Source: Pseudomonas sp. KUIN-1
Lineage (GTDB): Bacteria > Pseudomonadota > Gammaproteobacteria > Pseudomonadales > Pseudomonadaceae
NCBI RefSeq assembly: GCF_009176725.1
Contig: NZ_AP020337.1
Coordinates: forward strand, 1,302,001 to 1,366,000
Direction: 5' to 3'
Length of the DNA stretch: 64,000 nucleotides
Both the position numbers and the translations under genes were made by a program. Shown piece by piece: positions 1-8,426 of the stretch (position 1 is the first letter of the stretch; each line of letters starts with the position of its first letter). The notes under the pieces were generated by a model. That model saw only the letters and a program-made list of their open reading frames with translations. It was not told where the DNA came from and did no database searches.

Positions 1-1410
1 GGTCAGTGCGAACTCCTTGAACAGTCGCCCGACCACGCCGCCCATGAACAACAGCGGAATGAACGCCGCCACCAGTGAGAAACTGATCGACACTACGGTA
101 AAGCCGATTTCCCCTGAGCCCTTTATTGCGGCCTCGCGCATGCCCTGACCGGCTTCGAGATGACGGTGGATGTTCTCGACCACCACGATGGCGTCGTCCA
201 CCACGAAACCGACCGCGACCACGATGGCCACCAGTGTCAGGTTGTTCAGGCTGAAACCGAACAGGTACATCATCGCAAAGCTGGCTATCAGCGAGACCCC
301 GAGTACCGCACTGACGATCAGGGTGGCTGACAGTTGGCGCAGGAACAGCGCCATGACCGCGACCACCAGCAGCACCGCTATCATCAGGGTCATTTCCACT
401 TCATGCAGCGAGGCACGGATGGTACGGGTGCGGTCGTTGAGTACCGAGACATCGACGCTGGCCGGGAGCATTTCCTGCAAGCGTGGCAGTTCACCCTGGA
501 TACGGTCCACGGTGTCGACAATGTTGGCGCCCGGCTGGCGGAAGATGGCGATGTTGACGCCTTGCTGATCGCCGGACCAGGCCTTGACGTAGGCGTTTTC
601 CGAGCCCGCGACCACCCGTGCCACATCCTTGAGCTGGACGGGTGCGCCGTTCTTGTAGGAAACAATCAGTTGCGCGTAGTCCTGCGGCTTGAACAACTGG
701 TCGTTGGAAGACAGGGTCGAAATACTGTCCTTGCCGTACAGGGCACCCTTGGCCAGGTTAAGGCTGGTCTGTTGCACCGCCAGGCGAATATCGGCCAGGG
801 TCAGTCCCAGCGCAGCCAGTTTCTCGGGAGCGGCCTGAACACGAATCGCCGGACGTTGCTGACCGGTGATGAAGACCTGGCCCACGCCTTCGATCTGGCT
901 GAGCTGGCGCGCCAGAATGGTTTCGGTGACGTCGCTCAGTTCTGTGCCGGGGATCAGGCTGGAACTCACGCTGAGGATCAGCACCGGGCTGTCGGCCGGG
1001 TTGACCTTGCGCCAGGTCGGCAGACTGGGCAGGTCGGCCGGCAGGCGTCCGGCTGCGGTATTGATGGCGGCCTGCACTTCCTGGGCCGCAGTGTCGATGC
1101 TTTTGTTGAGCGTGAATTGCAGCGTCAGGTTGGTGGAGCCCAGTGCGCTGCTGGAGGTCATCTGGGTCATGCCCGGTATCGCACTGAACTGTACTTCCAG
1201 TGGCGTGGCAACCGAAGACGCCATGGTTTCGGGGCTGGCGCCGGGGAGCTGCGCGGTGACCTGGATGGTCGGGAATTCCGCTTCCGGCAACGGCGCGATC
1301 GGCAGCCGTGGAAAGGCAATGACCCCCAGCAGTACCAGTGCGAAGGTCAGCAACAAGGTGGCCACCGGGTGGTCGATGCACCACGCCGATACCGAGCCCC
1401 GGCCGTTCAT
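1..1410 (-). CDS. RND multidrug efflux pump, inner-membrane subunit (N-terminal part, runs off the window)
   Basis: Proton-driven HAE1-type RND transporter of the inner membrane. It would export hydrophobic compounds through a tripartite complex with the adaptor encoded just upstream. About 470 codons are visible from the ATG at 1410. TM1 follows the start (TLLLTFALVLLGVIAF). Next comes the periplasmic porter region with typical segments (PGASPE, GVGQVFITG, QRPAIRV), then TM2-TM4 including VGFVVDDAIVVVENI, which holds the paired Asp of the proton relay. The gene is cut by the window edge. The start overlaps the stop of the adaptor gene (ATGA), so the two are translationally coupled. It resembles MdtB/MuxB or other HAE1 pumps; the exact subfamily and substrates cannot be set without the rest of the operon. 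Confidence 0.93.
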   Translation of the reverse strand, partial: MNGRGSVSAWCIDHPVATLLLTFALVLLGVIAFPRLPIAPLPEAEFPTIQVTAQLPGASPETMASSVATPLEVQFSAIPGMTQMTSSSALGSTNLTLQFTLNKSIDTAAQEVQAAINTAAGRLPADLPSLPTWRKVNPADSPVLILSVSSSLIPGTELSDVTETILARQLSQIEGVGQVFITGQQRPAIRVQAAPEKLAALGLTLADIRLAVQQTSLNLAKGALYGKDSISTLSSNDQLFKPQDYAQLIVSYKNGAPVQLKDVARVVAGSENAYVKAWSGDQQGVNIAIFRQPGANIVDTVDRIQGELPRLQEMLPASVDVSVLNDRTRTIRASLHEVEMTLMIAVLLVVAVMALFLRQLSATLIVSAVLGVSLIASFAMMYLFGFSLNNLTLVAIVVAVGFVVDDAIVVVENIHRHLEAGQGMREAAIKGSGEIGFTVVSISFSLVAAFIPLLFMGGVVGRLFKEFALT

Positions 1411-2573
1411 CGTGCGGGCTCCACTTGCGCGCTCGCGACATCCGCAGCAGGCGCGCTGATCACTTCGACCGTTGCGCCGGGGCGTAGCCGCGACTGGCCG
1501 TCGCTGACCAGTACATCGCCAGCACGCGGCCCGCTGATCAATGTCTGTTCGCTGTCCTGATAGAGCACTTTGACGGGTACGACTTCTACCTTGTTATCGG
1601 CAGTGAGCCGATAGACGAAGTGCAGGTCAACGCCGCGCTGCACCACTTGTGGCGGCACTTTCAGCGAGTTGAGTTCGATACCGGTCTGGATCTTCACGGT
1701 CACCAGTTGCCCCGGCCAGAGTTGCTCGCCGGGGTTTTTGAATTGCGCCTTGGCGCGGATCGTACCGGTGCTTGCCGACACCTGATTGTCGATCAATGAA
1801 AGCGTGCCTTCACCCAGCAGCAGGCCGTTGGCCGCGCCGTCGCCCTGATACGCCTTGACGGTCGCAGCGTTACGTTCGGCAATCAGCCCCTGCAGGGTCG
1901 GCAACATTTGCTGTGGCAGGGAAAACTCCACGGCAATCGGGTCGATCTGGGTCACTGAAAACAGCCCTGCAGCATCGCTGACGCGCAGGAAGTTGCCTTC
2001 ATCGACGTTGCGAATACCGACCCGTCCCGTCACCGGCGAGCGAATCTGGGTGTAGGACAGCTGCACCTGTGAGGCGTTGATGCTCGCTTCGTTGCCTTTC
2101 GCCGTGGCTTCGAGTTGCCTGACCATTGCCTGCTGTTGGTCGAATGTCTGCCGCGAGATGCCATTGTCCTGGGTGAGCTGGCGATAGCGCTTGAGGTCCA
2201 GTTGCGCGACGTCCAGCTGCGCCTTGCTTTGCGCCAACTGGGCACGCGCCTGCTCCTGCGCGGCCCGGATAGAGCGGTCATCCAGCGTTGCCAGCAGGTC
2301 CCCGGCCTTGACCTGCTGACCTTCCTTGACCAACACACGCGTCAGCACCCCATCCACCTGGGGGCGGATCACCACGCTTTGCAGCGACAGCACCGATCCG
2401 ATCCCTGTGACGAAACGCGGTACGTCTTCAAGGCTGACCGTGATCACTTTGACGGGCACAGCGGCAGCGGCATTTTTGGGGAGTGCGGCCGGGCGTGTCA
2501 GTTTCCAGCCGGCAATCGCCGCACAGGCGATCACCAGGACGACGGCGGTGACGGTCAGGGTCTTTCTGCGCAT
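1407..2573 (-). CDS. RND efflux periplasmic adaptor (membrane fusion protein)
   Basis: Adaptor that links the inner-membrane RND pump to an outer-membrane channel. It has 388 residues, typical of the HlyD/MdtA/MexE type. An N-terminal signal anchor (VTAVVLVIACAAIAGW, residues 9-24) has no lipobox Cys. The first lipoyl half (VIRPQVDGVLTRVLVKEGQ, about 67-85) is followed by a Gln/Ala-rich alpha-hairpin (about 98-165), the second lipoyl half (IRSPVTGRVG), the beta-barrel region and a membrane-proximal domain. The stop overlaps the ATG of the pump gene. Upstream is about 290 bp of spacer before the divergent fimbrial cluster. No local regulator gene is visible, so control may come from outside the window. 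Confidence 0.92.
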   Translation of the reverse strand: MRRKTLTVTAVVLVIACAAIAGWKLTRPAALPKNAAAAVPVKVITVSLEDVPRFVTGIGSVLSLQSVVIRPQVDGVLTRVLVKEGQQVKAGDLLATLDDRSIRAAQEQARAQLAQSKAQLDVAQLDLKRYRQLTQDNGISRQTFDQQQAMVRQLEATAKGNEASINASQVQLSYTQIRSPVTGRVGIRNVDEGNFLRVSDAAGLFSVTQIDPIAVEFSLPQQMLPTLQGLIAERNAATVKAYQGDGAANGLLLGEGTLSLIDNQVSASTGTIRAKAQFKNPGEQLWPGQLVTVKIQTGIELNSLKVPPQVVQRGVDLHFVYRLTADNKVEVVPVKVLYQDSEQTLISGPRAGDVLVSDGQSRLRPGATVEVISAPAADVASAQVEPAR

Positions 2574-2765
2574 ATGAAGAAAACGCCAAATGTCGGTACG
2601 GGAGAGATGTTTTTTACAGCTTCCTTATAGCCTGCAAACCCGGTCAACAGAATGACTTTCAGCTGTCAGGTTTGTCAGAAAGCCTCCAGCGGGTGTGGCG
2701 TGCAGTCAAGAAAAGTCGGAATCGGACGATATCTATGTTGAAGAGATAGTTGTCCAGATGTTTAT

Positions 2766-2803
2766 AAAGTCCTAGGAGTTTTCCTACATTTTCCTAAGTA
2801 GGT
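2766..2803 (+). promoter_or_regulatory. Phased TCCTA boxes upstream of the first fimbrial gene
   Basis: Three TCCTA motifs start at 2770, 2782 and 2792, that is 12 and 10 bp apart, roughly one helical turn. The last ends in a GTAGG half that pairs with CCTAC at 2783-2787. They lie about 65-100 bp upstream of the start at 2866. Such phased short boxes are typical of NarL/BvgA/RcsB-type response regulators, which control other Pseudomonas cup fimbriae. Assignment here is inference. Confidence 0.3.
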
Positions 2804-2865
2804 TTCTGGCAGGTCATTCTCTCATCAACTTAAATTATCGTATGAGTCTATGAATGGAGTACGCC

Positions 2866-3246
2866 ATGAGCAGTCAGAAATCGAACGGAAAAGTGATGGT
2901 GAAGTTACGGTCCCTTGATAAACGTTTGTGGGTCGCAATCCTGTCGACGTTGCTGCTGGCTGCTCCCGGTTTGTCATGGGCAAAGGACGGTGCAATTACG
3001 TTGCGTGGCAGTATTGTCAACAGCAGTTGCATGATTTCCAGTACAGAGATGGCGGCGCCCAGTGTTCATTCGCGAACGCTGGAAGTTGCACCCGGGGTCA
3101 CTATTCATGTGAGCACCGAACGCAATGTCTGTGGTGAGCAGGCAATGCCCTTCGTGACGCAGTATCAGGTGCTGCCTGCCGCCGTGTTAATCGACGGAGA
3201 AGCCCTGCAGGCAAGTGCTGCAGTGGTCACGTTGAGCTATCAGTAA
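2866..3246 (+). CDS. Small fimbrial subunit-like protein (chaperone-usher pathway)
   Basis: Probable pilin subunit exported by Sec and assembled by the chaperone-usher system downstream. I chose the ATG at 2866 because GGAG at 2856-2859 is well spaced before it; an ATG at 2854 overlaps that site. The product is 126 residues with a signal peptide (LWVAILSTLLLAAPGLSWA). The mature part has two cysteines (SSC and NVC) as in pilin domains, and the C terminus VTLSYQ has the penultimate Tyr of the chaperone-recognition strand. It is shorter than usual pilins (150-180 residues), so it may be a minor or terminating subunit. A gap of 330 bp separates it from the next pilin gene. Confidence 0.7.
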   Translation: MSSQKSNGKVMVKLRSLDKRLWVAILSTLLLAAPGLSWAKDGAITLRGSIVNSSCMISSTEMAAPSVHSRTLEVAPGVTIHVSTERNVCGEQAMPFVTQYQVLPAAVLIDGEALQASAAVVTLSYQ

Positions 3247-3576
3247 CTACCGGTCTGTCGTGTTTTCTCGTCCGGACTGTCACGCTTTCAAGGGGCAGTC
3301 CAGTGCCTGTAAAGTTTGAACGATACATAACCTCGGCCACAGTGAAGGCGTCGGCAGTCTGTGCCTGAGTAAGGGCGCGCTTCTGTATTGAAAAGGGTTT
3401 TTATCAGTGTGCAAGGCACCACTTATAATTATTCCTACAGACCTGTCCTGCGTGTTGTGTTGTGTTGTCTGCGGGGTGAAAGTTATCGAGCTGACAGCAC
3501 TGAAATCGACCTGGCTCTATAGTGCTCACCGTCCGATAGCGGGCACACACGAAATAACACAAGGAAGGTCGTTAGC
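3247..3576 (+). other. Intergenic region between the two pilin genes, with a candidate promoter
   Basis: No convincing gene is seen in these 330 bases. A perfect -10 hexamer TATAAT lies at 3424-3429, with a weak -35 (TTATCA, 3401-3406) at 17-bp spacing. This would start transcription of the main pilin-chaperone-usher operon separately from the first small subunit gene, leaving a leader of about 140 nt. Confidence 0.4.
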
Positions 3577-4161
3577 ATGAAAAAGCTTTCTCTTACATTG
3601 GCAGTTCTGGGCGTAATGGGCGCTGGCATGGCAGGTACCGCCAGTGCGGCGAACAACGGCACAATGGTCTTCAACGGAACACTGACCAATATCTCCTGCG
3701 ATGTGGGGCCGGGCACGGGTGTCAGTACGGGGACCAACCCTGGCGAAATCAATATCGACCTGGGCAACGTGTCCTTCTCCGATATCGGTGTATCGAGCGA
3801 AAGCCGATTCGAAACGGCTTCCCCCATCCAGTTGCTGGTCAACTGCAGTGCGGGTGCCGACCAATACAACATGGTGAAGATGCGCCTTATTGCCCGTAAC
3901 GGCAGTGGCCTGGACAACAACGACGCGAAACTCCTGCGCACCACCGGTGCGGCAGATGGCGTCGGTATCGGCCTGCTCAATGCCTCCAGCGTGTTGATGG
4001 ATCTGAGCGGCGACGAAACCGTCGACACCACACTCATCAAGGATGGCGCCAGCGGTGCCACCGCTGAAATCAATTTTGGCGCGGTGTATGTGCTTAACGG
4101 CACGCCCACCAATCCGGGCAATGCCGACGGCTTTCTGCCGTTCGTGATGGATTACGAGTAA
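3577..4161 (+). CDS. Fimbrial major subunit-like protein
   Basis: Likely structural pilin. It has 194 residues with a clear signal peptide (KKLSLTLAVLGVMGAGMAGTASA, cleavage near residue 25). The mature protein begins with a Gly/Asn-rich strand (NNGTMVFNGTLTNISC), the usual start of pilin domains. The two-cysteine pattern (TNISC near 40 and LVNCS near 90) is that of type 1 pilins. An AAGGAAGG-like ribosome binding site lies just before the ATG. It is first in the pilin-chaperone-usher-chaperone-adhesin row, the usual place of the major subunit. The acidic C terminus (PFVMDYE) still has an aromatic residue next to last. Confidence 0.8.
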   Translation: MKKLSLTLAVLGVMGAGMAGTASAANNGTMVFNGTLTNISCDVGPGTGVSTGTNPGEINIDLGNVSFSDIGVSSESRFETASPIQLLVNCSAGADQYNMVKMRLIARNGSGLDNNDAKLLRTTGAADGVGIGLLNASSVLMDLSGDETVDTTLIKDGASGATAEINFGAVYVLNGTPTNPGNADGFLPFVMDYE

Positions 4162-4224
4162 TCGTGTCGGACAGGGCGGGCCGTGCTCGCTCTGTCCTCT
4201 ACCGAATTCAAGGCGAACGCCAGC

Positions 4225-4977
4225 ATGTTTTCCGATTTTTTTCGCTACACGATGCTTGTTGCGTGGTTGTTCTGCGCATCCACCGTTCAGGCGGGCATCG
4301 TATTGAATACAACGCGAGTCATTTACCAGGGCAACGACAAAGAGGTCAGTCTGGGGGTGCACAACAGTGGCGGGGGGGAGATTCTCCTGCAGTCCTGGCT
4401 TGAATCTCCGACGACGGCGGCCAGCAATAACGAAGGGCTGCAGAACCTGCCGTTTATTGTCACACCCGCGCTTGCGCGTATGGCCGGTGGTGGCAGGCAA
4501 CTATTGCGGATCATTCATTCCGGTACTGACATGCCCACCGATCGTGAGTCGGTGTTATGGCTCAATGTTCAGGAAATACCCCAGAGCGCAGCAGAAAACA
4601 CGCTGCAGATCGCGGTACGTCAACGCATAAAAGTCTTCTTCCGGCCTGATGGTCTGCAGGGTGATCCACAGCAGGCGCCGGAAAAACTGAACTGGCAACG
4701 GGTCGATGACACCGGTGTGCAGGTCGAAAATCCCGGCCCCTACCATGTCTCCATGCTCCGGATTTCCATACGTCAACATGACACTGAACTTGCCCTTCTG
4801 GACAGTCAGATGCTGGCGCCACATCAGCGTCTGCGTATTCCGTTACAGCACACACCGGCAAGTGCGCCGTTGGTTCTGAGTTTCGTCAGTCTCAATGACT
4901 ACGGCGGACAAGTGCCTTATCAGGCAACCCTTGGCAACAAACAACCGGTTAACGCCGGCAAGGCGTCGCCCCGATAA
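4225..4977 (+). CDS. Periplasmic fimbrial chaperone (PapD/FimC family), first copy
   Basis: Periplasmic chaperone that caps pilin subunits by donor-strand complementation and delivers them to the usher. From the ATG at 4225 (AAGGCGA upstream) the product is 250 residues; an ATG 42 bp upstream is possible but lacks a ribosome site. A signal peptide ending VQAG precedes the first Ig-like domain (VIYQGNDKEVSLGVHN). The conserved signature IAVRQRIKVFFRP lies near residue 130-142 between the two domains, followed by the second domain (SMLRISI, LSFVSLNDYGG). The G1-strand region (LLRIIH) has the alternating hydrophobic residues used to donate a strand. Confidence 0.9.
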   Translation: MFSDFFRYTMLVAWLFCASTVQAGIVLNTTRVIYQGNDKEVSLGVHNSGGGEILLQSWLESPTTAASNNEGLQNLPFIVTPALARMAGGGRQLLRIIHSGTDMPTDRESVLWLNVQEIPQSAAENTLQIAVRQRIKVFFRPDGLQGDPQQAPEKLNWQRVDDTGVQVENPGPYHVSMLRISIRQHDTELALLDSQMLAPHQRLRIPLQHTPASAPLVLSFVSLNDYGGQVPYQATLGNKQPVNAGKASPR

Positions 4978-5108
4978 GCTGGCGCATCCACTGTCAGCGT
5001 TCACTATTCAAACCGTCGGGCCTCAGTGACAAGACAGCCCGGCAGACCTGCGTCTGTGTAAAAGGATTGCACGGCGCGCGCGACAGCCGAAGTAGAGTGA
5101 AGACCGCT

Positions 5109-7643
5109 ATGGAATGGCGCAAAGAAGTTAATAAGGGAGTTATTGCCCAGTGCGCGCTCCCTCACCCCCGACGCGGTGCGCTGGGTATCGGTTTCGGATT
5201 GACGTTGATGTGTGCGGTCAGCGCGTCGGCCGCCTCGTCGGGTGGCGACGGGGCAGTCAGGTTCAATACGGCGTTTATCCAGGGAAGCGATCAGCCGGCT
5301 GACCTTCAGGAGTTTCTGCGCTCCAATAGTGTATTGCCGGGTATTTACCGGGTTGATATCTACGTCAATCGCAAGCTGAGCGGCAGGCGGGATATCCGCT
5401 TTTTGAAAAGTCCGCTATCAGGCCTGATCGAGCCCTGCCTGTCGCTCGAGATGCTGCAGAGTTTTGGTCTGGACTTGAGCCGTCTGCCGCCAGGTGAGGC
5501 ATCTGCCCAGGCCTGTTTCGACCTGCCCGCGCGTGTCGCATTTGCCCGCGTCGACTATCAGCCCGGTGCGTTGCGACTGACGATCAGTGTGCCGCAAGCG
5601 GTGATGTCACGCGGTGCTCGCGGTTATGTGTCGCCGGAGCTTTGGGACCAAGGCGAGACCGCAGGCTTTATCAACTACAACTTCAATGGCAGCCGGCGGC
5701 GTAACAAGGGCCTGGAAACGGAGCAGTACTACGTGGGGCTGCGAAACGGGCTGAACGTCGGCGCTTGGCGTTTGCGCAACGAGTCCTCTCTGGTCGGCGG
5801 CAGTGACAGGCCCTGGCGTTATCGCAGCAATCGTACCTTCGCGCAGCGTGACATCACCACCCTGAAAAGCCAGCTCACGCTGGGCGAGACGTTCACCGAT
5901 TCGCAGGTATTCGACAGTGTCCGCTTCAGGGGCGCGGCGCTGGCCTCTGACGATGGCATGCTGTCTGACAGCGAGCGGGCCTATGCCCCGGTCATCCGCG
6001 GGATTGCCGAAACCAATGCGACCGTGGAAGTTCGCCAGAACGGCTTTCTGCTCTACAGCGGCAGTGTGTCGCCCGGGCCGTTCGAGATTGCCGATATCTA
6101 TCCCAGTGGCTCCAATGGCGACTTGTCGGTGTCTGTCATCGAAGCCGACGGGCGTGTAAGAACCTTCACTCAGGCCTACGCGTCGCTGCCGATCATGGTT
6201 CCCGCAGGCTCGTTGCGCTACAGCCTGGCCGGTGGGCAGGTCGACAACAACGACGATCAGCAGGCCTCTCCGGCATTTGCCAGTGCGGCCCTGATCTACG
6301 GTCTTTCCGAACGGATTACCGGGTTTGCCGGGGTGCAACTGGCCGAGGATTACCAGGCCGCGAACATAGGCACCGGGATCAACACCGGGCTGGGCGCGGT
6401 GTCGATGGACCTTACCCGCTCGGTCAGCAAGGTGGATCAGCGGGCGCGCAGTGGCCAGAGCCTGCGCGTGCGTTATGCCAATACGCTGGATGTCACCCAC
6501 ACCACGTTGGCAGTGGCCGGTTATCGATATTCGACCGAGCAATACCGGACCCTGAACCAGCACGTCAGCGACAGCGGCGCGCTGCGGCAATTGCGGGCCT
6601 CTGGGCTGGCGCGGGATCGGCTGGAACTCAGCATCACTCAGATAGTGCCTGGCCAGTCGGCGTCGCTGAGCCTGACGGCGTCCGAGCAGCGCTACTGGAA
6701 CCTGTCCGGCAAGACCCGGCAGCTTTACCTGTCCTATAACGCGGCCTGGTATTCGCTCAATTACAGCCTGTCCATCGAACGCAACGAGGATTTCGGGCGA
6801 AGCGGTGACGCGAGCACCGACAATCGTGTTGCCCTGAGCGTGACCCTGCCGCTCGGCTCCAGCCCCGGCTCGTCGCGACTGTCTTTCAACGCGGTGCGCG
6901 GCAGCCGCGGCGAGTACAACGCGCAGGCCGGGCTCAACGGTCAGGTGCCGGGCGACCGCGACACGTTCTATTCGGTACAGGCTGGACGTGACAGCAGCTC
7001 CGGCAGTTTCGGCGCAGGCAAGGTCAGCACCAGCACGGCGTTCGGCCGTTTCGAGGCCGGTTATAGCCAGGGCCAGGACTACGATGCATTCAGCCTGTCC
7101 GCCGCAGGGTCGCTGGTGGCGCATGCCGGTGGCGTGAACCTGGGGCAGACCTTGGGAGAAACCTTTGCTCTGGTTCAGGTGCCCGACGTCGGTGGCGCCC
7201 GCTTGAAGTCGTTCAGTAACGTCGAGACCGCCGGCAACGGCTATGCGGTTTTGCCCTATGCGCAGGCCTACCGCACCAACTGGGTCAGCCTGGATACCCG
7301 GCAACTGGGCGCTGATGTCGATCTGGAAAACGCTATTACCCAGATCGTGCCGCGCAGGGGCGCGATACCGGTGGTGCGCTTCAAGGCCAATGTGGGCCGC
7401 CGGGTCCAGTTCGAACTGGTGCGCGTCGATGGCAGCAAAGTGCCGCTGGGTGCCAGTGTCGAAGATGAGCAGGGCAGGGCGCTGGCAGTGGTCGATCCCG
7501 GCAGTCAGGCGCTGGTGCTCAGCGAGCAGGATGCCGGCAGCCTGTGGGTGCGCTGGTCAGATCAACGTTGCCAGGCGACATTCTCGTTACCGCCCAGAGA
7601 CCCGTCGCGAGCCTACGAGCGGATCAGGGTGGTATGCCGATGA
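5109..7643 (+). CDS. Outer-membrane fimbrial usher (FimD/PapC family)
   Basis: Outer-membrane beta-barrel that threads and polymerises pilins. I take the ATG at 5109 (844 residues); an earlier in-frame ATG at 5067 gives 858. A signal sequence ends near VSASAAS. The N-terminal periplasmic domain starts with VRFNTAFIQGSDQPADLQEF and includes a Cys pair. The barrel carries usher hallmarks (SPELWDQGE, ATVEVRQNGFLLYSGSVSPGPFEI, IYPSGSNGDL). The plug region lies inside the barrel and the C-terminal domains end with RRGAIPVVRF and a Cys pair near the end (RCQATF, VVCR). Length is normal. The stop overlaps the start of the second chaperone gene (ATGA), so translation is coupled. Confidence 0.95.
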   Translation: MEWRKEVNKGVIAQCALPHPRRGALGIGFGLTLMCAVSASAASSGGDGAVRFNTAFIQGSDQPADLQEFLRSNSVLPGIYRVDIYVNRKLSGRRDIRFLKSPLSGLIEPCLSLEMLQSFGLDLSRLPPGEASAQACFDLPARVAFARVDYQPGALRLTISVPQAVMSRGARGYVSPELWDQGETAGFINYNFNGSRRRNKGLETEQYYVGLRNGLNVGAWRLRNESSLVGGSDRPWRYRSNRTFAQRDITTLKSQLTLGETFTDSQVFDSVRFRGAALASDDGMLSDSERAYAPVIRGIAETNATVEVRQNGFLLYSGSVSPGPFEIADIYPSGSNGDLSVSVIEADGRVRTFTQAYASLPIMVPAGSLRYSLAGGQVDNNDDQQASPAFASAALIYGLSERITGFAGVQLAEDYQAANIGTGINTGLGAVSMDLTRSVSKVDQRARSGQSLRVRYANTLDVTHTTLAVAGYRYSTEQYRTLNQHVSDSGALRQLRASGLARDRLELSITQIVPGQSASLSLTASEQRYWNLSGKTRQLYLSYNAAWYSLNYSLSIERNEDFGRSGDASTDNRVALSVTLPLGSSPGSSRLSFNAVRGSRGEYNAQAGLNGQVPGDRDTFYSVQAGRDSSSGSFGAGKVSTSTAFGRFEAGYSQGQDYDAFSLSAAGSLVAHAGGVNLGQTLGETFALVQVPDVGGARLKSFSNVETAGNGYAVLPYAQAYRTNWVSLDTRQLGADVDLENAITQIVPRRGAIPVVRFKANVGRRVQFELVRVDGSKVPLGASVEDEQGRALAVVDPGSQALVLSEQDAGSLWVRWSDQRCQATFSLPPRDPSRAYERIRVVCR

Positions 7644-8425
7644 GCGCTTTCGCTGGCTCATGCAAGGCGCTGTTGACGGCTGTGCTGTTGACGAGCGGCC
7701 TGGCGGCGCACGGGGCTGTTTCGCTGAGCGGAACGCGGCTGATTTTCGACGGGCAGTATCGCGAGGTCACGCTCGAGGTGCGCAATCGCGGCAAGTCCGA
7801 GGCACTTTTACAGGCCTGGCTCAGTGACGCAGTGGATGACGACGACGCCCCGGGTGAGCTTCGCAAGGCGCTGCCATTCGTGGTCACGCCACCGCTTTCA
7901 CGCCTGCCGGTGGGCGGCAGGCAGACCTTGCGCGTGCTCTATCAGGGCACAGGCATGCCGCAGAAACACGAGTCGCTGCTGCATCTTTACGTGCTTGAGA
8001 TACCCCGACGCCAGGACGGTGCGGGGCAGTTGAACATCGCCGTGCGCCAACGCATCAACGTGTTCTACCGGCCCCTCGGCCTTGACGGTGATCCGGCCGA
8101 CACTCCCGCGCGGCTGCTGTGGACACTGACTCATGACCCGTCGCGCGCCTTGTTGCTGACGGTCAGTAACCCGACGCCCTATCACGCTGCCCTGCAAGCG
8201 CTGCGTATCGACGGGGTGCAGCTTGGCGATCATCTGTTGCTGGCGCCGGGCGCACAGGTCGCGATGGTTGTGCCGGCGAGTGTCGAGCGCTCTGCCACAC
8301 ATCGTTTTTCCTACCAGGCGCTGACCGACTACGGCGGCCGACGGATCCATTGCGCACAGCTCACCGGGCAGACGGCCACTACCGCCAGGCTGCCGAACAA
8401 CAATTCCATTCAGGACGAATGCTGA
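7640..8425 (+). CDS. Periplasmic fimbrial chaperone (PapD/FimC family), second copy
   Basis: Second chaperone of the cluster, 261 residues from the ATG at 7640. That ATG overlaps the usher stop and has AGGGTGG eight bases before it; ATG 7634 is the alternative. The signal peptide (LLTAVLLTSGLAAHGA) is followed by domain 1 (SGTRLIFDGQYREVTLEVRN), the family signature IAVRQRINVFYRP, and domain 2 ending FSYQALTDYGGR. It is clearly paralogous to the first chaperone but diverged. Its place between usher and adhesin suggests it serves the tip adhesin, while the first serves the pilins. This division is inference. Confidence 0.9.
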   Translation: MSAFAGSCKALLTAVLLTSGLAAHGAVSLSGTRLIFDGQYREVTLEVRNRGKSEALLQAWLSDAVDDDDAPGELRKALPFVVTPPLSRLPVGGRQTLRVLYQGTGMPQKHESLLHLYVLEIPRRQDGAGQLNIAVRQRINVFYRPLGLDGDPADTPARLLWTLTHDPSRALLLTVSNPTPYHAALQALRIDGVQLGDHLLLAPGAQVAMVVPASVERSATHRFSYQALTDYGGRRIHCAQLTGQTATTARLPNNNSIQDEC

Positions 8426-8426
8426 T

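Noticed and set aside
5607..7304. Long antisense open frame (565 codons) opposite the usher gene
   Set aside because: Its translation is Arg/Gly/His-rich with no domain, and it lies wholly over a clear usher gene; it is a frame shadow of high-GC coding sequence.
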